Assembly (NCBI RefSeq): GCF_001640805.2
Contig: NC_066837.1
Location: 22,901,804 to 22,965,803 of the forward strand
Source: Lates calcarifer
Taxonomy: Eukaryota; Chordata; Actinopteri; Centropomidae
DNA length: 64,000 nucleotides
Direction: 5' to 3'
In this document: positions 39,001-47,460 of the stretch, one piece after another
Position numbering within the stretch: position 1 is the stretch's first letter
How the letters are laid out: each line of letters starts with the position of its first letter
Program-made: the position numbers and the translations under genes
The notes under the pieces: generated by a model
Told to the model about the DNA's origin: nothing
The model's database searches: none
The model's input: only the letters and a program-made list of their open reading frames with translations

Positions 39001-41776
39001 AGTCAACTTTTCCCATCCACAGAAGACAGTACTAGGTTTGGGCAGTCCTGTGTGTAAGGTAACACTGCTCCCTGCTGGATGCTTGCACAATAGCAGGCAC
39101 CAAACCCTAAAACCCAGCATCCCTCCCTCCCATCTCCTCCTCTGAGTGTGAAGAGATATTGTATTTCATTAGTCTTGTAAATTAGGAAATTATAACTGCC
39201 ACACTACATCCATTCCCACAGCCATTTGTACACTGGATGAGTTGAGTGAAGTGAATTAAGAGGCAATAGTTTACAACGTTGGGAGCCATGTTGAGTGGAC
39301 CTGCGAGGATGATGAATTAGAACGGATCTGGTTTACATAGCATCATCCGTCAAGCCGGCAAAATCTATACTTCGGCACACGGATGAGGATTTCTGTTGCT
39401 GCAATTAGACTTTTAATGGCTCATTGTTCATAAGCTAGCCGTGATGAATGTGGTTTGCTTCTCACAAAACCTTGCATGCGCAATGACGCCCCCCATACAT
39501 ACCACAGATGTTGACAAATTATAGCCTAGTTATTGGTTTGATGATATTAAACCTTCCTCTATGCAATTATCATGCACAGATAATGAGGACATCATTCGGA
39601 AAGCTCTTCATTAGAGCTTTTACTAATGTATATTTCTCTTTCATAGCTTTCACTTCTAACAATGAAGAATTGTGTGTTTAAAAGCTAAGACAACATCTCA
39701 TGGATCCTACATATCAAACTAATGAAATGCAAAAGTCCAGGCGAAGCTATTCTGTTTCTTGTTCAGAGTTGGAGTTTTGCCAATTTGACAAACATCTTCC
39801 TCTCTTGTCAATCTATGATCGCTGATTAATAATGAACACATAATGAAGTACATGCAGAAAAAGGAGTGTAATATAATAGCGCTGGGGCTTGAGGAATGTT
39901 TATCATTTGTTTTATCACATTCTGTTTATTTTGAATGACTGCCAAAGAACAGTCCAGAGTGGGAATATTGATAAACTAATTGATGAATGAAGACGCTGAT
40001 GTTAATTTCCACAACACCCGACGGATTCATACAATCGTACTGAGTGATTAAATGTGATTTGTATTTTGACGGCTTGATAGGATGCCTAGTTAGATCAAAA
40101 CCAATGGATGAGGTGCATGTGGAGTGAACCATGATTAGCTGAGAATTTTGCTGTTGTCAGAATTTGTCTTCTGAAATAATATGTTTTTGTCTCTTCTGTG
40201 TAGCTGGTGTGCCGTTCCTGATCACTGCAGAGCTGTTCAAGCAGTCACACAGACCGGCTGCCTACACTGTGGCCGGCTGCCTCAACTGGTTGTCCAACTT
40301 CACCATCGGCTTCGTCTTTCCCTTCCTAGAGGTCAGAGAAAACATATACTCTACTTTCAGTACTGTTTGCAAACAGTGAAATTCAAATTATTTTTCTCAG
40401 AGGGCATTTTAAGTTTAAGCATGTGACTTGTTGTGTATGATTTTGAAATCAAAGCTTTTGTTTGAATCTATAGCTTAGTTGGCTTTGAGAATCTTGACTT
40501 CATCTTGACTTTGCATCCAGCATCTGTTGTGGCTACACTTGCAGTGTCAGACACAGGGCAATAATGATATGGGCTGTCTGGCTTAGTCTGAGTAGAGGTG
40601 ACTCCCCAAATACCAATAAACTTTAATACCAATTAAAATTGCAACCTCGCTGTCCCTAATTATCCTCAGTGTTATTCCAGGCGAACAGACTCAAAGGACA
40701 ATGATCATTTGTGTGGAAAGTGAAGTGGACCTTAATCTTTCTGTTTTAATTTCACAGAAAATATGTAAAAGGAACAACTTCAGAGCTGTCAGAAGCTGTA
40801 TTTTTCACTCTGAGCGAGAGTTGCAGCATTGCAATCTTTGTAAAAATCCCCTCCTGGACCATCTCTATATTGTAACTGATAACAATTTTCACATCTGAAT
40901 GTGGCTTTGAAAGCAGCTGAGTAAACAAAGCCTTGTTTGCATGTCATATTTTAATATTTTACAGGTCTAACTCCCCAACAGCAGTTCCATGTAATATTCA
41001 GTTTCCCCTTTAAAGCTGCACATGTCAGTATTTTTATATTAACAATGGCTCAAACAACTATGTGTAATGTGAACAATGTCGCTTGTAGTGACACTCCCAC
41101 AGCCCACAGCTTTACTGCTCTAGTTTACTCTCACCACTCTTATCGTCCACGTATCCAGAAGGAGCAGGCAGCTGTTTGTTGTTGTTGTTTTTTCTTAACG
41201 AAAAAAGCTTTAATATGATTACTGTGCTACCTCCTCAGCACTAAATGATAGACAGACAACTTTAGCAGCCAGCTGGTGAACACAAAGAGCCAGATATTTC
41301 CTTCAACAGCTGGTGGAGACCTAAACAGAGCAAACAGAAGACTGAATATTGGACATACAGTCAATAGGGGGGCAGAAACATGCCTTCAAATGAATTATTA
41401 GCCATAAAAACTTTATAAGGTGGTAAAATATTAATGTTGTACTGACAGCTTGTTTACCAAGTGGCCAAAAAAATCAACAAACTTGACATTTCTGAGCCCC
41501 TATTTGTATTCTTTTAATCAAAGTTGCACTTTATGTTGCACTGTCCTCTCACTACAGATGGCTACAGGTCCTTACTGTTACCTGATCTTCTGTGCAATCT
41601 GTTTGGGAGTGGCCATCTACACCATCTTCGTCATTCCTGAGACCAAGAGCAAAACCTTTATGGAGATCAGCCAGATGTTTGCTGCCAAGAACAACATACT
41701 TGAAGAGGAGTTGACTCCCAATGGTCATTTGAAATTGGCTATAATGAACGGCTATGGAACCCTTGGTGAAAAGTAA
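27010..41776 (+). CDS. slc2a15: Class II facilitative hexose/urate-type transporter (SLC2/GLUT family), 12 coding exons, complete
   Basis: Twelve exons join in frame to 1,533 nt (510 residues), the usual GLUT length, all with GT-AG introns. The product should be a 12-helix plasma-membrane uniporter. Motifs in order: GYN in TM1 (37-39); an N-glycosylation sequon at N55 in the first outer loop; FGRKG (100-104) between TM2 and TM3; VPMYLSE (150-156); PESPR (218-222) after TM6; QLSGIDA (293-299) in TM7; ERVGRRP (341-347) between TM8 and TM9; AELF (404-407) and NWLSNF (423-428) around TM10-11; PETK (465-468) after TM12. The residue matching GLUT1 Trp388 is Phe400 and the one matching Gln161 is Ser171, as in class II members. 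From memory the whole resembles teleost slc2a15 (pigment-cell linked, lost in mammals) more than slc2a9 or slc2a11, but I could not align it. Family call is secure; the exact paralogue (15a, 15b or a slc2a9-like copy) is not, and the substrate is unknown. Confidence 0.93.
27055..28794 (+). other. Intron 1 of the transporter gene
   Basis: 1,740 bases between consensus splice sites. It is AT-rich with no recognisable gene or simple repeat of note. The segment at 27,640-28,050 has ORF-like stretches on both strands but no protein family that I recognise. Confidence 0.8.
28795..28893 (+). CDS. slc2a15: Transporter coding exon 2 (residues 16-48, TM1)
   Basis: Acceptor TTCCTCAG, donor GAG|GTTTGT, phase 0 at both ends. 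It encodes TM1 with the sugar-transporter motif [11 protein letters not shown] (residues 36-46), very similar to the TM1 of GLUT9-type class II transporters. Confidence 0.95.
29750..30055 (-). mobile_element. Short inverted-repeat (MITE-like) element in intron 2
   Basis: The left arm (about 29,750-29,818) contains CTTGCTGAGAGTTA and ends in ATTGATACCAC. The right arm (29,988-30,055) begins AGTGGTATCAATCT and ends in TTTCCCAAAATGTCAA, its imperfect reverse complement. Arms and interior match the fuller copy at 61,568-62,031. The interior is degraded and lies in the opposite orientation. Confidence 0.65.
31895..32450 (-). mobile_element. Penelope-like retroelement relic, 3' end
   Basis: Read on the minus strand, 32,239-32,142 encodes [13 protein letters not shown], then HHLSP and [10 protein letters not shown]. 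This matches the C-terminal end of fish Penelope-like elements, just after the GIY-YIG endonuclease domain. The flanking GTTTCACCTGTCATCCGAGA (31,949-31,968) is the 3' region that usually accompanies it. Everything upstream is decayed; there is no intact reverse transcriptase or endonuclease. The family call rests on memory of the tail motif. Confidence 0.6.
33450..33610 (+). CDS. slc2a15: Transporter coding exon 3 (residues 49-102, outer loop and TM2)
   Basis: Acceptor with a good pyrimidine tract, ending CATCAG; donor AAG|GTTAGT after two bases of Arg102. It encodes the first extracellular loop with the Asn55-Glu-Thr glycosylation sequon, then TM2 (TVSIFAIGG at 78-86) and the start of the FGRK loop. 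Confidence 0.95.
33611..33750 (+). other. Intron 3 (140 bases)
   Basis: The shortest intron of the gene, with a GT-rich start and a weak acceptor tract. No element seen. Confidence 0.85.
33751..33875 (+). CDS. slc2a15: Transporter coding exon 4 (residues 102-144, TM3-TM4)
   Basis: It completes Arg102 and continues KGTLVR, restoring the (F)GRKG signature between TM2 and TM3, then [10 protein letters not shown] at 135-144. The acceptor (GGACAG) has an unusually poor pyrimidine tract and the preceding intron is only 140 nt, but frame and motif continuity fix the boundary. Donor TCAG|GTAAGC, phase 1. Confidence 0.92.
34127..34272 (+). CDS. slc2a15: Transporter coding exon 5 (residues 144-192, TM4-TM5)
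   Basis: Acceptor TTAACAG, donor AAG|GTACTG. It encodes [10 protein letters not shown] (150-159), the conserved RG of the TM4-5 loop (163-164) and TM5 ending in the family motif HELLGK. The position of GLUT1 Gln161 is Ser171. Confidence 0.95.
34273..34644 (+). other. Intron 5 (372 bases)
   Basis: GTACTG donor and CATACAG acceptor. AT-rich; nothing else seen. Introns 4 (33,876-34,126) and 6 (34,778-34,981) are shorter and equally plain. Confidence 0.85.
34645..34777 (+). CDS. slc2a15: Transporter coding exon 6 (residues 193-237, TM6)
   Basis: Acceptor CATACAG, donor GCAG|GTTAGA, phase 1. It encodes TM6 and the strongly conserved PESPRYLL motif (218-225) that begins the large cytosolic loop. 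Confidence 0.95.
34982..35169 (+). CDS. slc2a15: Transporter coding exon 7 (residues 237-299, cytosolic loop and TM7)
   Basis: Acceptor TTCTATAG, donor GCG|GTGCGT, phase 0. It encodes the charged intracellular helical loop ([10 protein letters not shown] at 250-259) and TM7 with MQLSGIDA. Gln293 corresponds to GLUT1 Gln283. Asp298 stands where most sugar-transporting members have the Asn of the NXI/NXV motif. Confidence 0.95.
36139..36318 (+). repeat. Dispersed teleost repeat, 'TTTTATTTATATAGTGCCAAATCACAAC' type fragment
   Basis: Contains CAATTTTATTTATATAG, then GCCAAATCACAACA, AGGCACTTTTA, TCTAGACC, AGAGACCCAACAG and GGCAAGGGAAA in the order of a very common fish interspersed repeat that I recognise but cannot confidently assign to a class. 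It ends abruptly at the LINE fragment. Confidence 0.55.
36319..36860 (+). pseudogene. Decayed LINE (reverse transcriptase) 3' fragment
   Basis: TTT GCA GAT GAT at 36,329-36,340 encodes FADDVVLL, the reverse-transcriptase active-site box. About 400 bases on, GCTTTGGTTTGGCCTAGG followed by CTGCTGCCACC and ending GAATGGATGGATGAAG (36,837-36,852) matches the usual C-terminus and GGATGGAT-type tail of fish LINEs. Most of the ORF is deleted or shifted; it is not functional. Confidence 0.55.
37576..37686 (+). CDS. slc2a15: Transporter coding exon 8 (residues 300-336, TM7-TM8)
   Basis: Acceptor AATTTCAG, donor GGG|GTGAGT, phase 0 at both ends. It encodes IWFYTNEIF, the NAGIP loop and TM8 ([10 protein letters not shown] at 321-330), closely matching the GLUT9-like class. 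Confidence 0.95.
37687..38247 (+). other. Intron 8 (561 bases)
   Basis: AT-rich, GTGAGT donor and TTTTTCAG acceptor; no repeat or gene seen. Confidence 0.85.
38248..38349 (+). CDS. slc2a15: Transporter coding exon 9 (residues 337-370, TM8-TM9)
   Basis: Acceptor CTTTTTCAG, donor CAG|GTACAG, phase 0 at both ends. It contains the second GRR signature, ERVGRRPL (341-348), between TM8 and TM9. Confidence 0.95.
38350..38862 (+). other. Intron 9 (513 bases)
   Basis: Very AT-rich; no element seen. GTACAG donor, ATCACAG acceptor. Confidence 0.85.
38863..38938 (+). CDS. slc2a15: Transporter coding exon 10 (residues 371-396, start of TM10)
   Basis: A short exon in a region without a long ORF of its own. 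Acceptor CAATCACAG, donor CCAG|GTAAAT, phase 1. It encodes [10 protein letters not shown] and the FCIGP segment leading into TM10. Confidence 0.93.
38939..40203 (+). promoter_or_regulatory. Intron 10, with an enhancer-like low-repeat block
   Basis: 1,265 bases. From about 39,160 to 40,140 it is free of simple repeats and has balanced composition and many TAAT and TTATTA-type homeodomain cores. A perfect short hairpin sits at 39,600-39,620 (AAAGCTCT, five-base loop, AGAGCTTT). This texture is typical of vertebrate conserved non-coding DNA, but conservation cannot be tested here. Confidence 0.35.
40204..40331 (+). CDS. slc2a15: Transporter coding exon 11 (residues 396-438, TM10-TM11)
   Basis: Acceptor TTCTGTGTAG, donor GAG|GTCAGA. 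It encodes [12 protein letters not shown], the HRPAAY loop and NWLSNF. Phe400 replaces the cytochalasin-B-binding Trp388 of GLUT1, while Trp424 matches GLUT1 Trp412. Confidence 0.95.
40332..41557 (+). other. Intron 11
   Basis: 1,226 bases. The first half (about 40,620-40,930) is low-repeat and could be regulatory. The second half is a dispersed repeat (about 41,008-41,480) ending only about 80 bases before exon 12. Confidence 0.75.
41008..41480 (+). repeat. Dispersed teleost repeat (family B) in intron 11
   Basis: Runs from CCTTTAAAGCTGCA through AGCAGCCAGCTGGTGAACAC and GCCAGATATTTCC to GACAGCTTGTTTACCAAGTG. Fragments of the same unit occur at about 24,641-24,700 (CAGCTTGTTGCG, then CCAAGTGGCCAAG) and 56,255-56,330 (GTCAGATATTTCCCTCA, then GGAGACCAAAGCAGAG). 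It carries no ORF; I recognise it as a common fish repeat without a sure class. Confidence 0.5.
41558..41776 (+). CDS. slc2a15: Transporter coding exon 12 (residues 439-510 and stop)
   Basis: Acceptor TCACTACAG. It encodes TM12 and the class signature [14 protein letters not shown] (463-476), then a 34-residue hydrophilic cytosolic tail (477-510). The stop is TAA at 41774-41776. The tail shows no targeting motif that I recognise. Confidence 0.95.
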   Translation: MATGPYCYLIFCAICLGVAIYTIFVIPETKSKTFMEISQMFAAKNNILEEELTPNGHLKLAIMNGYGTLGEK

Positions 41777-43090
41777 GGGCCCAAGAAAAGGAAAGAAGAG
41801 GTGGATCTACATGTTAATGATGGTTTCTTCTCTTAGTACGGCAGAGGTAAAAGGTGTGGCCACAGGGAGATCTGCTGCTTTATTTGAAAACTACAAAGAC
41901 CAGTGCACACATATGGATAAATCACACACGCACACACACACACACAAGAAATATGGATTAGCCAAAGTGTAGCTCCTGTAAATTATGTGAGATAGAAGTC
42001 ATGTGGTGTCTCAAATCAACCATCAGTGGCATTTTAATCCATTTGTCAGCATCTTGCAGCATTTTTACACTGACTGAGTTGGTTTCTTACAGTGCTCTTG
42101 GAAGTTTTCATCTCTGTATTAGTTCCACTTCTTCTAAACACATCCTGTGATCACTTTGTTGTTCATGTTTGGTGTTGAATTCCCTCTGTTGCTCAGTACA
42201 GAGTGCATATATGTACTGTATTCAACTCTGAGGCAGTGGCAGTGCTTCCATCAGCGTACTGAGAGTAGGTATGAAATCCATCTCTGAGATGTTTCCCTCA
42301 GCAGTTAAAGGCAATGAGACGTCATGTGAATAATAAGATGTATACTGTTATTGCTTGTTTACACTGGCGAGCTCAAGGTCTTGATAAAGAACTTGAGCTT
42401 TGTCTTGTCTTTCTTTTCATCTTTCAGTGACTTTGTTTCTCTTTTACTTAAGAGAGCTGGATATTGTGGCTACTGTAGTAGTCATTTCATATTTCTTGTC
42501 CAAATATACAGTATGCACATGTATGTAAAGCTTGTTTAAGAGTTGTAATTTATCAAAATATCACATCAAAGTAGCTGTACAAGTTTCTTCAGGTGTTTAT
42601 AACTGCTATTTGTTTTACAAGACCACTTTGTATAATACATGGTGGTGTGACGACGAAAGATATGAGGACTGTTAAAAATATACACTTGAAAATCTGTCTC
42701 TTTGTTGTTCTGCTGTATTGGCTTTTCTGAACGGCCCTCATAATCACAAAAATAAGAGCAAAAAACAAACAAAAAAATATATTCATGTACAGGAAGCTAT
42801 ATTCTAAGTTTACCCCACTGTACCATCAAATCCAAACAGCATTTCTGAGCTATCGCAACACTTTAGTTTCATTTGGGGCCAATGTTTACTTCACATTCAT
42901 TTAGCTGTGGTGACACCAATGACTGGAAGTTGCCTCCTTACATGGAAAATTAAAATACAGAGAAATATCATCATCTGGCATTATTGCCTCTCACCAAAAA
43001 CAACCATAAACGTAACAAACAACAAACAACTACTTGCAATTACAGCACAAATAATCATACATCATGAAGCAAATACCTAAATAAAATGTG
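41777..43090 (+). other. Putative 3' UTR and candidate poly(A) signals
   Basis: Sequence after the stop has no further ORF of note and a (CA)n run at 41,923-41,946. The first good polyadenylation signals are ATTAAA at 42,949-42,954 and AATAAA at 43,080-43,085, suggesting a 3' UTR of about 1.2-1.3 kb. Weaker variants such as GATAAA and AATATA occur earlier, so a shorter UTR is possible. Confidence 0.3.
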
Positions 43091-43960
43091 GGCCTTGGAC
43101 AACCACAGCCAAAGATGATTCCCAGCACTGATGTTATGGAAGAACACTGTAGAGTAAAACACTGCAAGTGGTGCAATACAGCACTCTTTACTTTATAAGG
43201 GGTTTAGAAGTTTTAACTACTAGATTTACTAATGGTTAATTAATAATATGCCTGTAAATTCATTCTCATTGGAGACAGTAGCTGTTCTGGGGCTTTCAAT
43301 CATATTTCATGACCTTTATCAGCAGATAGAGTTCACCCACTTCTTGGTGTATATTGTCTAACAAGAATAAGAAATCTAAAAGTGGCGAGAAAAAAATCTA
43401 ATTGGAACATCTATAATTCCCTGTGCTGATGACAATCATAAATGACTGAAAGCTCCAGAATAGCCACTAAATGCACTTAGTGGTGAGACTGTTTACTCAA
43501 CATTTACAAGTGCTTTATGGAGCCTGTATGAGCAGCTTTCAATTGTGGGAAAGTAATTTGTAAGTAAGTAATGTGGCTTGTATTTGTCTCTATAATAACA
43601 ATGCACTGATAAATCATTAATTGGAAGCTGATAACTCAAGAACAGACATGTGATGTTTTCACAGTCCAAAGGAGGAAAAATATCTCTAAATGTCTCACAC
43701 CTCTGTTGTGAGAGACAAGAAACAACCAGTCAAGACACTTGCAGCGCTCCAGTATATCGAATTATGGTATTGTTTATTAAACATAATCTTGTTTCCTGCC
43801 TCTGGTTCCCACAACAAATAAGACTACAACATGCTCAGTTACTGAGGAACTGCAATTCAGTCCTCGACATGTAAATGAGACATTTTCTGAGAAAGGTTTT
43901 ATCATTGAGCTCAAACTTAATAGTGTGATCACAATGTGAACAGTCTCAGAAATAGCACCG
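43091..43960. other. Gene-free AT-rich stretch
   Basis: Nothing recognised on either strand. Confidence 0.5.
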
Positions 43961-44590
43961 TTCTCATGAAACGCCACCATAATGGCTGCAGCTCTCTGCC
44001 GGAGTCGCAAATTTGCCATATACCATGTGACGCTGTATGGCAAATTTGGGAGTCATACAGTATGCTGAAGGATGAGGAAGTGGAGCTCCTCTCTGTCTCA
44101 CCCCTTCCCACTGCCTTTAGGCTTGCTGATCCATCTGTCAGCCCCTGCAGAAGGGCTCAGCAAACCCCCAACCGAGGCAGAATGGATAAATGTTGTCACA
44201 TCCCTGCTTGTCCTGATGCCACAGAGGAGAGAAGGGGGGGGGGGTCGACCAGGCCAGTGTGGATAACATCAGCATATCACATCTGGATTGTTTTTGGGGG
44301 TGGTGGTGGTGGTGCAGTAAATCTGGGTGTCACAGCACTTTCAGACAGACTGGGTGATGGAAGGTCAACCTTTAGAGTTGTTGATTTGCTGCTGAATGAC
44401 AAATGGACAAAAGACTTTCAGTCCTGGGAGAGGGCCACGGACGGGGACTGTGTGGCTGTTCATATGTAACGTCACTCCCAAACAAAGGGCTCCTTGTCAC
44501 TGAGACTACAGTATATTTCTGTGGATAATGCCACAGTATTGTGCACATGTGAAAACACACACTCACACGCGGGCTCACTCCGCCTCGGGC
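43961..44590. promoter_or_regulatory. Low-repeat DNA with a long hairpin
   Basis: A 15-bp inverted repeat (44,008-44,022 and 44,034-44,048, one mismatch, core CAAATTTGCCATA) with an 11-base loop, then non-repetitive DNA to about 44,230. A G run (44,235-44,244) and (GGT)n (44,297-44,314) follow. The 177-codon plus-strand frame spans these repeats and has no known domain. Confidence 0.35.
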
Positions 44591-45190
44591 AGGCAGAGGC
44601 TATAAATCAAACAAATAGCATCACAGTCTGGCGAAGGAAGCATTCCAACAGATAAAATGCTCTCCCACACAACAAAGCCACACTCACTGCGTAATTAATT
44701 GCAACAAATTACCTCTTCCTCTCCCTGTCGGCCCCCACCTCGCCTCGACAAGCGCACTACACGCTCCTGCGCGCGTGCGTTTTACGGATGCGTGTGCGCA
44801 CGCAGCGCACACTCCAGCGCGCATCGTGGCACCGGTGTGTACGCACAGATACACACACGCACGCACGGCCTGCACCCTTCATAAGTGCTTTAATGTGGCT
44901 TATTGCAGTGTGCGGTCCCCTTAGCCGTGGAAATATTCGCTTGACGGATGTGCTTTGTCGCCGGCGCTCCCCGGCGGAGGGCGGCTGTCAGGGAGGAGAT
45001 GATAACATTAACAGGGAGGCAAGGCGATGACAAATGCCTGTTATCAGCGAACGAGGCCGGTGACAAATCGAACGGCAGCGCCCAGGCAGCCCCGGCGCGG
45101 CGTAATAAAAAAGAAGATGGATGGCACACCCAGGCAGGGCCCGCGTTAATGCGATTTCCACTGCTCTCCCTGACTCCCAATTAAGGCTGG
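44591..45190. promoter_or_regulatory. CpG-rich, low-repeat block
   Basis: From about 44,730 to 45,180 CpG density is far above the rest of the window, with alternating GCGCGCGTGCG and GTGTGCGCACGC near 44,769-44,806. AT-rich homeodomain-like cores (GTAATTAATTGC) border it. It could be a CpG island, a Z-DNA-prone region or an enhancer. No gene frame that I recognise. Confidence 0.4.
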
Positions 45191-47460
45191 GGGGTGGGGG
45201 GGTGGTATAGGGAGGATGAGGGAGGGAGGGAGAGAGAGATGTGGAGCGCAGGAGAGAGGAGACAGAGATTGTATGTCTTTTGAGTGTGGAGTAGAAAAAG
45301 CTAAGAGGAAAGACTGTGATAGAGATGAGAGGAAGATAGAACTGTGGAAGCCTGAAGGAGAGAGGGAGGTAGATGCAGTGGCGTAAGAAGAGGACGGATG
45401 CCACTAAGGATGAGGCGAGTGACAGGAACAAAGTGGAGGAGCCACAGCAGAACATGCAGCTTTAATTGTCTGCAGAGCCCATCTGCTCCCTCCCTCTCCT
45501 CCTCTCCTTTACTCACATCTCAATCAGGGCCATGTCTCAGAGGTATAGGGTTGTTATGTGTCTCTGTGGCCAGGTGGAACATCATTAGAGTCTTTCAAAC
45601 TGCAAGTAATGAACAACCCCCCCCCCCCATACCCCTCTCTCTTTACCCTTTGATTATGAAATGTCTGGGTAAATTCTTGCTCTGACAGGTTGAAGCTCCT
45701 TGTTTAGCAGGATCAGGTGGGTCAGCCCTGCTCCTGTGGTTTCTATTGGCTCAGGATTCAAGGGCTGCTCCCTAAATCAGCTCTTATAAAAACAGAGCTG
45801 ACAGACAGCCTATGGCTTATAGGCAGACAGAGCTATAGAGATGAGCTACGACTCTGTCCAGGATGACTGTTCCAACTCATCCTGTCCAAGGACCCAGATG
45901 CTATCTCCTTGCTAAAAGGATCAGCGCAGGATATTGAGAGATTGCCTCGGGATGAGGGGGGCATCTGTGCCCCGAATACCCAAGGGCTGCTGTTTTGTCA
46001 CTCTGACAGTGTTTTATAAAAGGCTGAGGAAGCTCAGAAGGCTGCAGAAGCAGAGGCCCATATATCTTATGCTATTACATCCAGGCTATAGGAAAAGAGG
46101 GTTGAAATGACAATGAAATATAGCCCCAGCTCAAAGGGAGAAAAAGAACAGGGTCTAAAGAGGGACGCCTGAATCTCCTCGGGAGCCCTGCAGGGACTGT
46201 GCTCCAAATCGGAGACAGATGCACAGTAGTCCCAAACACTAACCCTGTGCTATACTGCAAGCACACAGAGGTGAAAAGGAGAAGATATGTGGTTCTGAGT
46301 GGGAAGTCCATAGAGGGAATGGCCTCTCTGTGCTTTTGCTGATATTAGCCTGAAAGAACAAGGAGAAATTAGAGTCCTGCAGGGGGAAGGAGCAGGAGGA
46401 AAAGAGAGGGGGAGGAGGAGGAAGGGGGGAGTCCAAACTCGGCAAGGACCCCTGCGTCATTAAGTTGTCAAGTGGACGGGAGGCCCCCGAAATATGACTT
46501 GGAGTTATTGCTGGGGCCGGGGCTGATGATATAAGAATTACAGTACATGGATCATAGCCGGATCGATAGGTAGACAAAGTCATTATGGAGGGGCTAGAGT
46601 TCAATGCCTCCCCGGGGCTGTGAGCGGGGACAGAGGGCTTATATTTATCACCATGGCAATGTGTAACACACACAGCACACACAGGTGGGTAGCTATATTT
46701 TGCTTGTTGCTCTTACTTCCAAAGCTATCTGTTCCCACTGTATTGATTGTTTAAGTCATCTGTGGGTGCAGAGAAGGATCTCCGCATGCGTCTCTTGACC
46801 TGGCATTTGTCTATATTTGTCAGCATGTTTGCACCCTGTGAAGGATGTCCGCACATATGTGTGTTTACAGGTAAGCTAAATGTCTTGGTGCATGCACATC
46901 AGTCAGCAGTGAACATTTGTCCTTCTTTGCTCTCTGTCTTTGCAGCAGAGGGAAGCAGAGGGATGGGGAGCACAAGCAGGCAGCATCGATCCTCTGCTGC
47001 AGCAGAGGACAGAGGCAGCATCGATCCTCTCTGTGCCGAGAGAAATTAGGCATGAAATTAAAGCTCCCATCAAAGGCCAGGGCTGGCACTGTCACCTGAT
47101 CCAGCACTATTTATACTCCCAGGAGATGATGATGATGTCTCCATCACACTGATGATAACAGGACAGAGAGAGAGAGAGAGAGGGAGAGAGAGGCTAGAGA
47201 GATGGAGGTGGAAAGAGAGAGCCTCTCCCCACCATCCACGGTGCCACTGACCCGCCATCATTTATACTGCCAGGGCCCAAGTGCAAGGTTAGCGCCAGCC
47301 CGAGACCCCATAAATCACTGCTCTGCTGGACGGAGAGAGGCCGGGGTCGACGCCTCTCGCAGCCAACCTCTGCTGATGAGAGAGTATTTATAGATCAGGA
47401 AGGAGAGAGGGAGGGAAACGTATGAGGACGGAGCAGGAAGGCTGTGTGTCTAAGCGGCTT
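45191..47460. other. Gene-free; purine-rich tracts, low-repeat DNA and a short tandem
   Basis: G-rich and GA-rich runs at 45,187-45,240, 46,389-46,430 and 47,164-47,192, and a C run at 45,619-45,627. About 45,880-46,640 and 46,990-47,400 are low-repeat and might be regulatory. A two-unit 35-base tandem lies at 46,978-47,030. Confidence 0.4.
46978..47030. repeat. Two-unit tandem with an internal perfect palindrome
   Basis: AGGCAGCATCGATCCTCT occurs at 46,978-46,995 and again at 47,013-47,030 (period 35). Between and overlapping them, 46,991-47,008 is the perfect 18-base palindrome CCTCTGCTGCAGCAGAGG. Confidence 0.75.

Noticed and set aside
43936..44469. 177-codon plus-strand open frame
   Set aside because: Spans a hairpin, a G run and a (GGT)n repeat (Gly run); no family resemblance.
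44988..45455. 155-codon minus-strand open frame
   Set aside because: Ser/Leu/Pro-rich translation of purine tracts; low-complexity.
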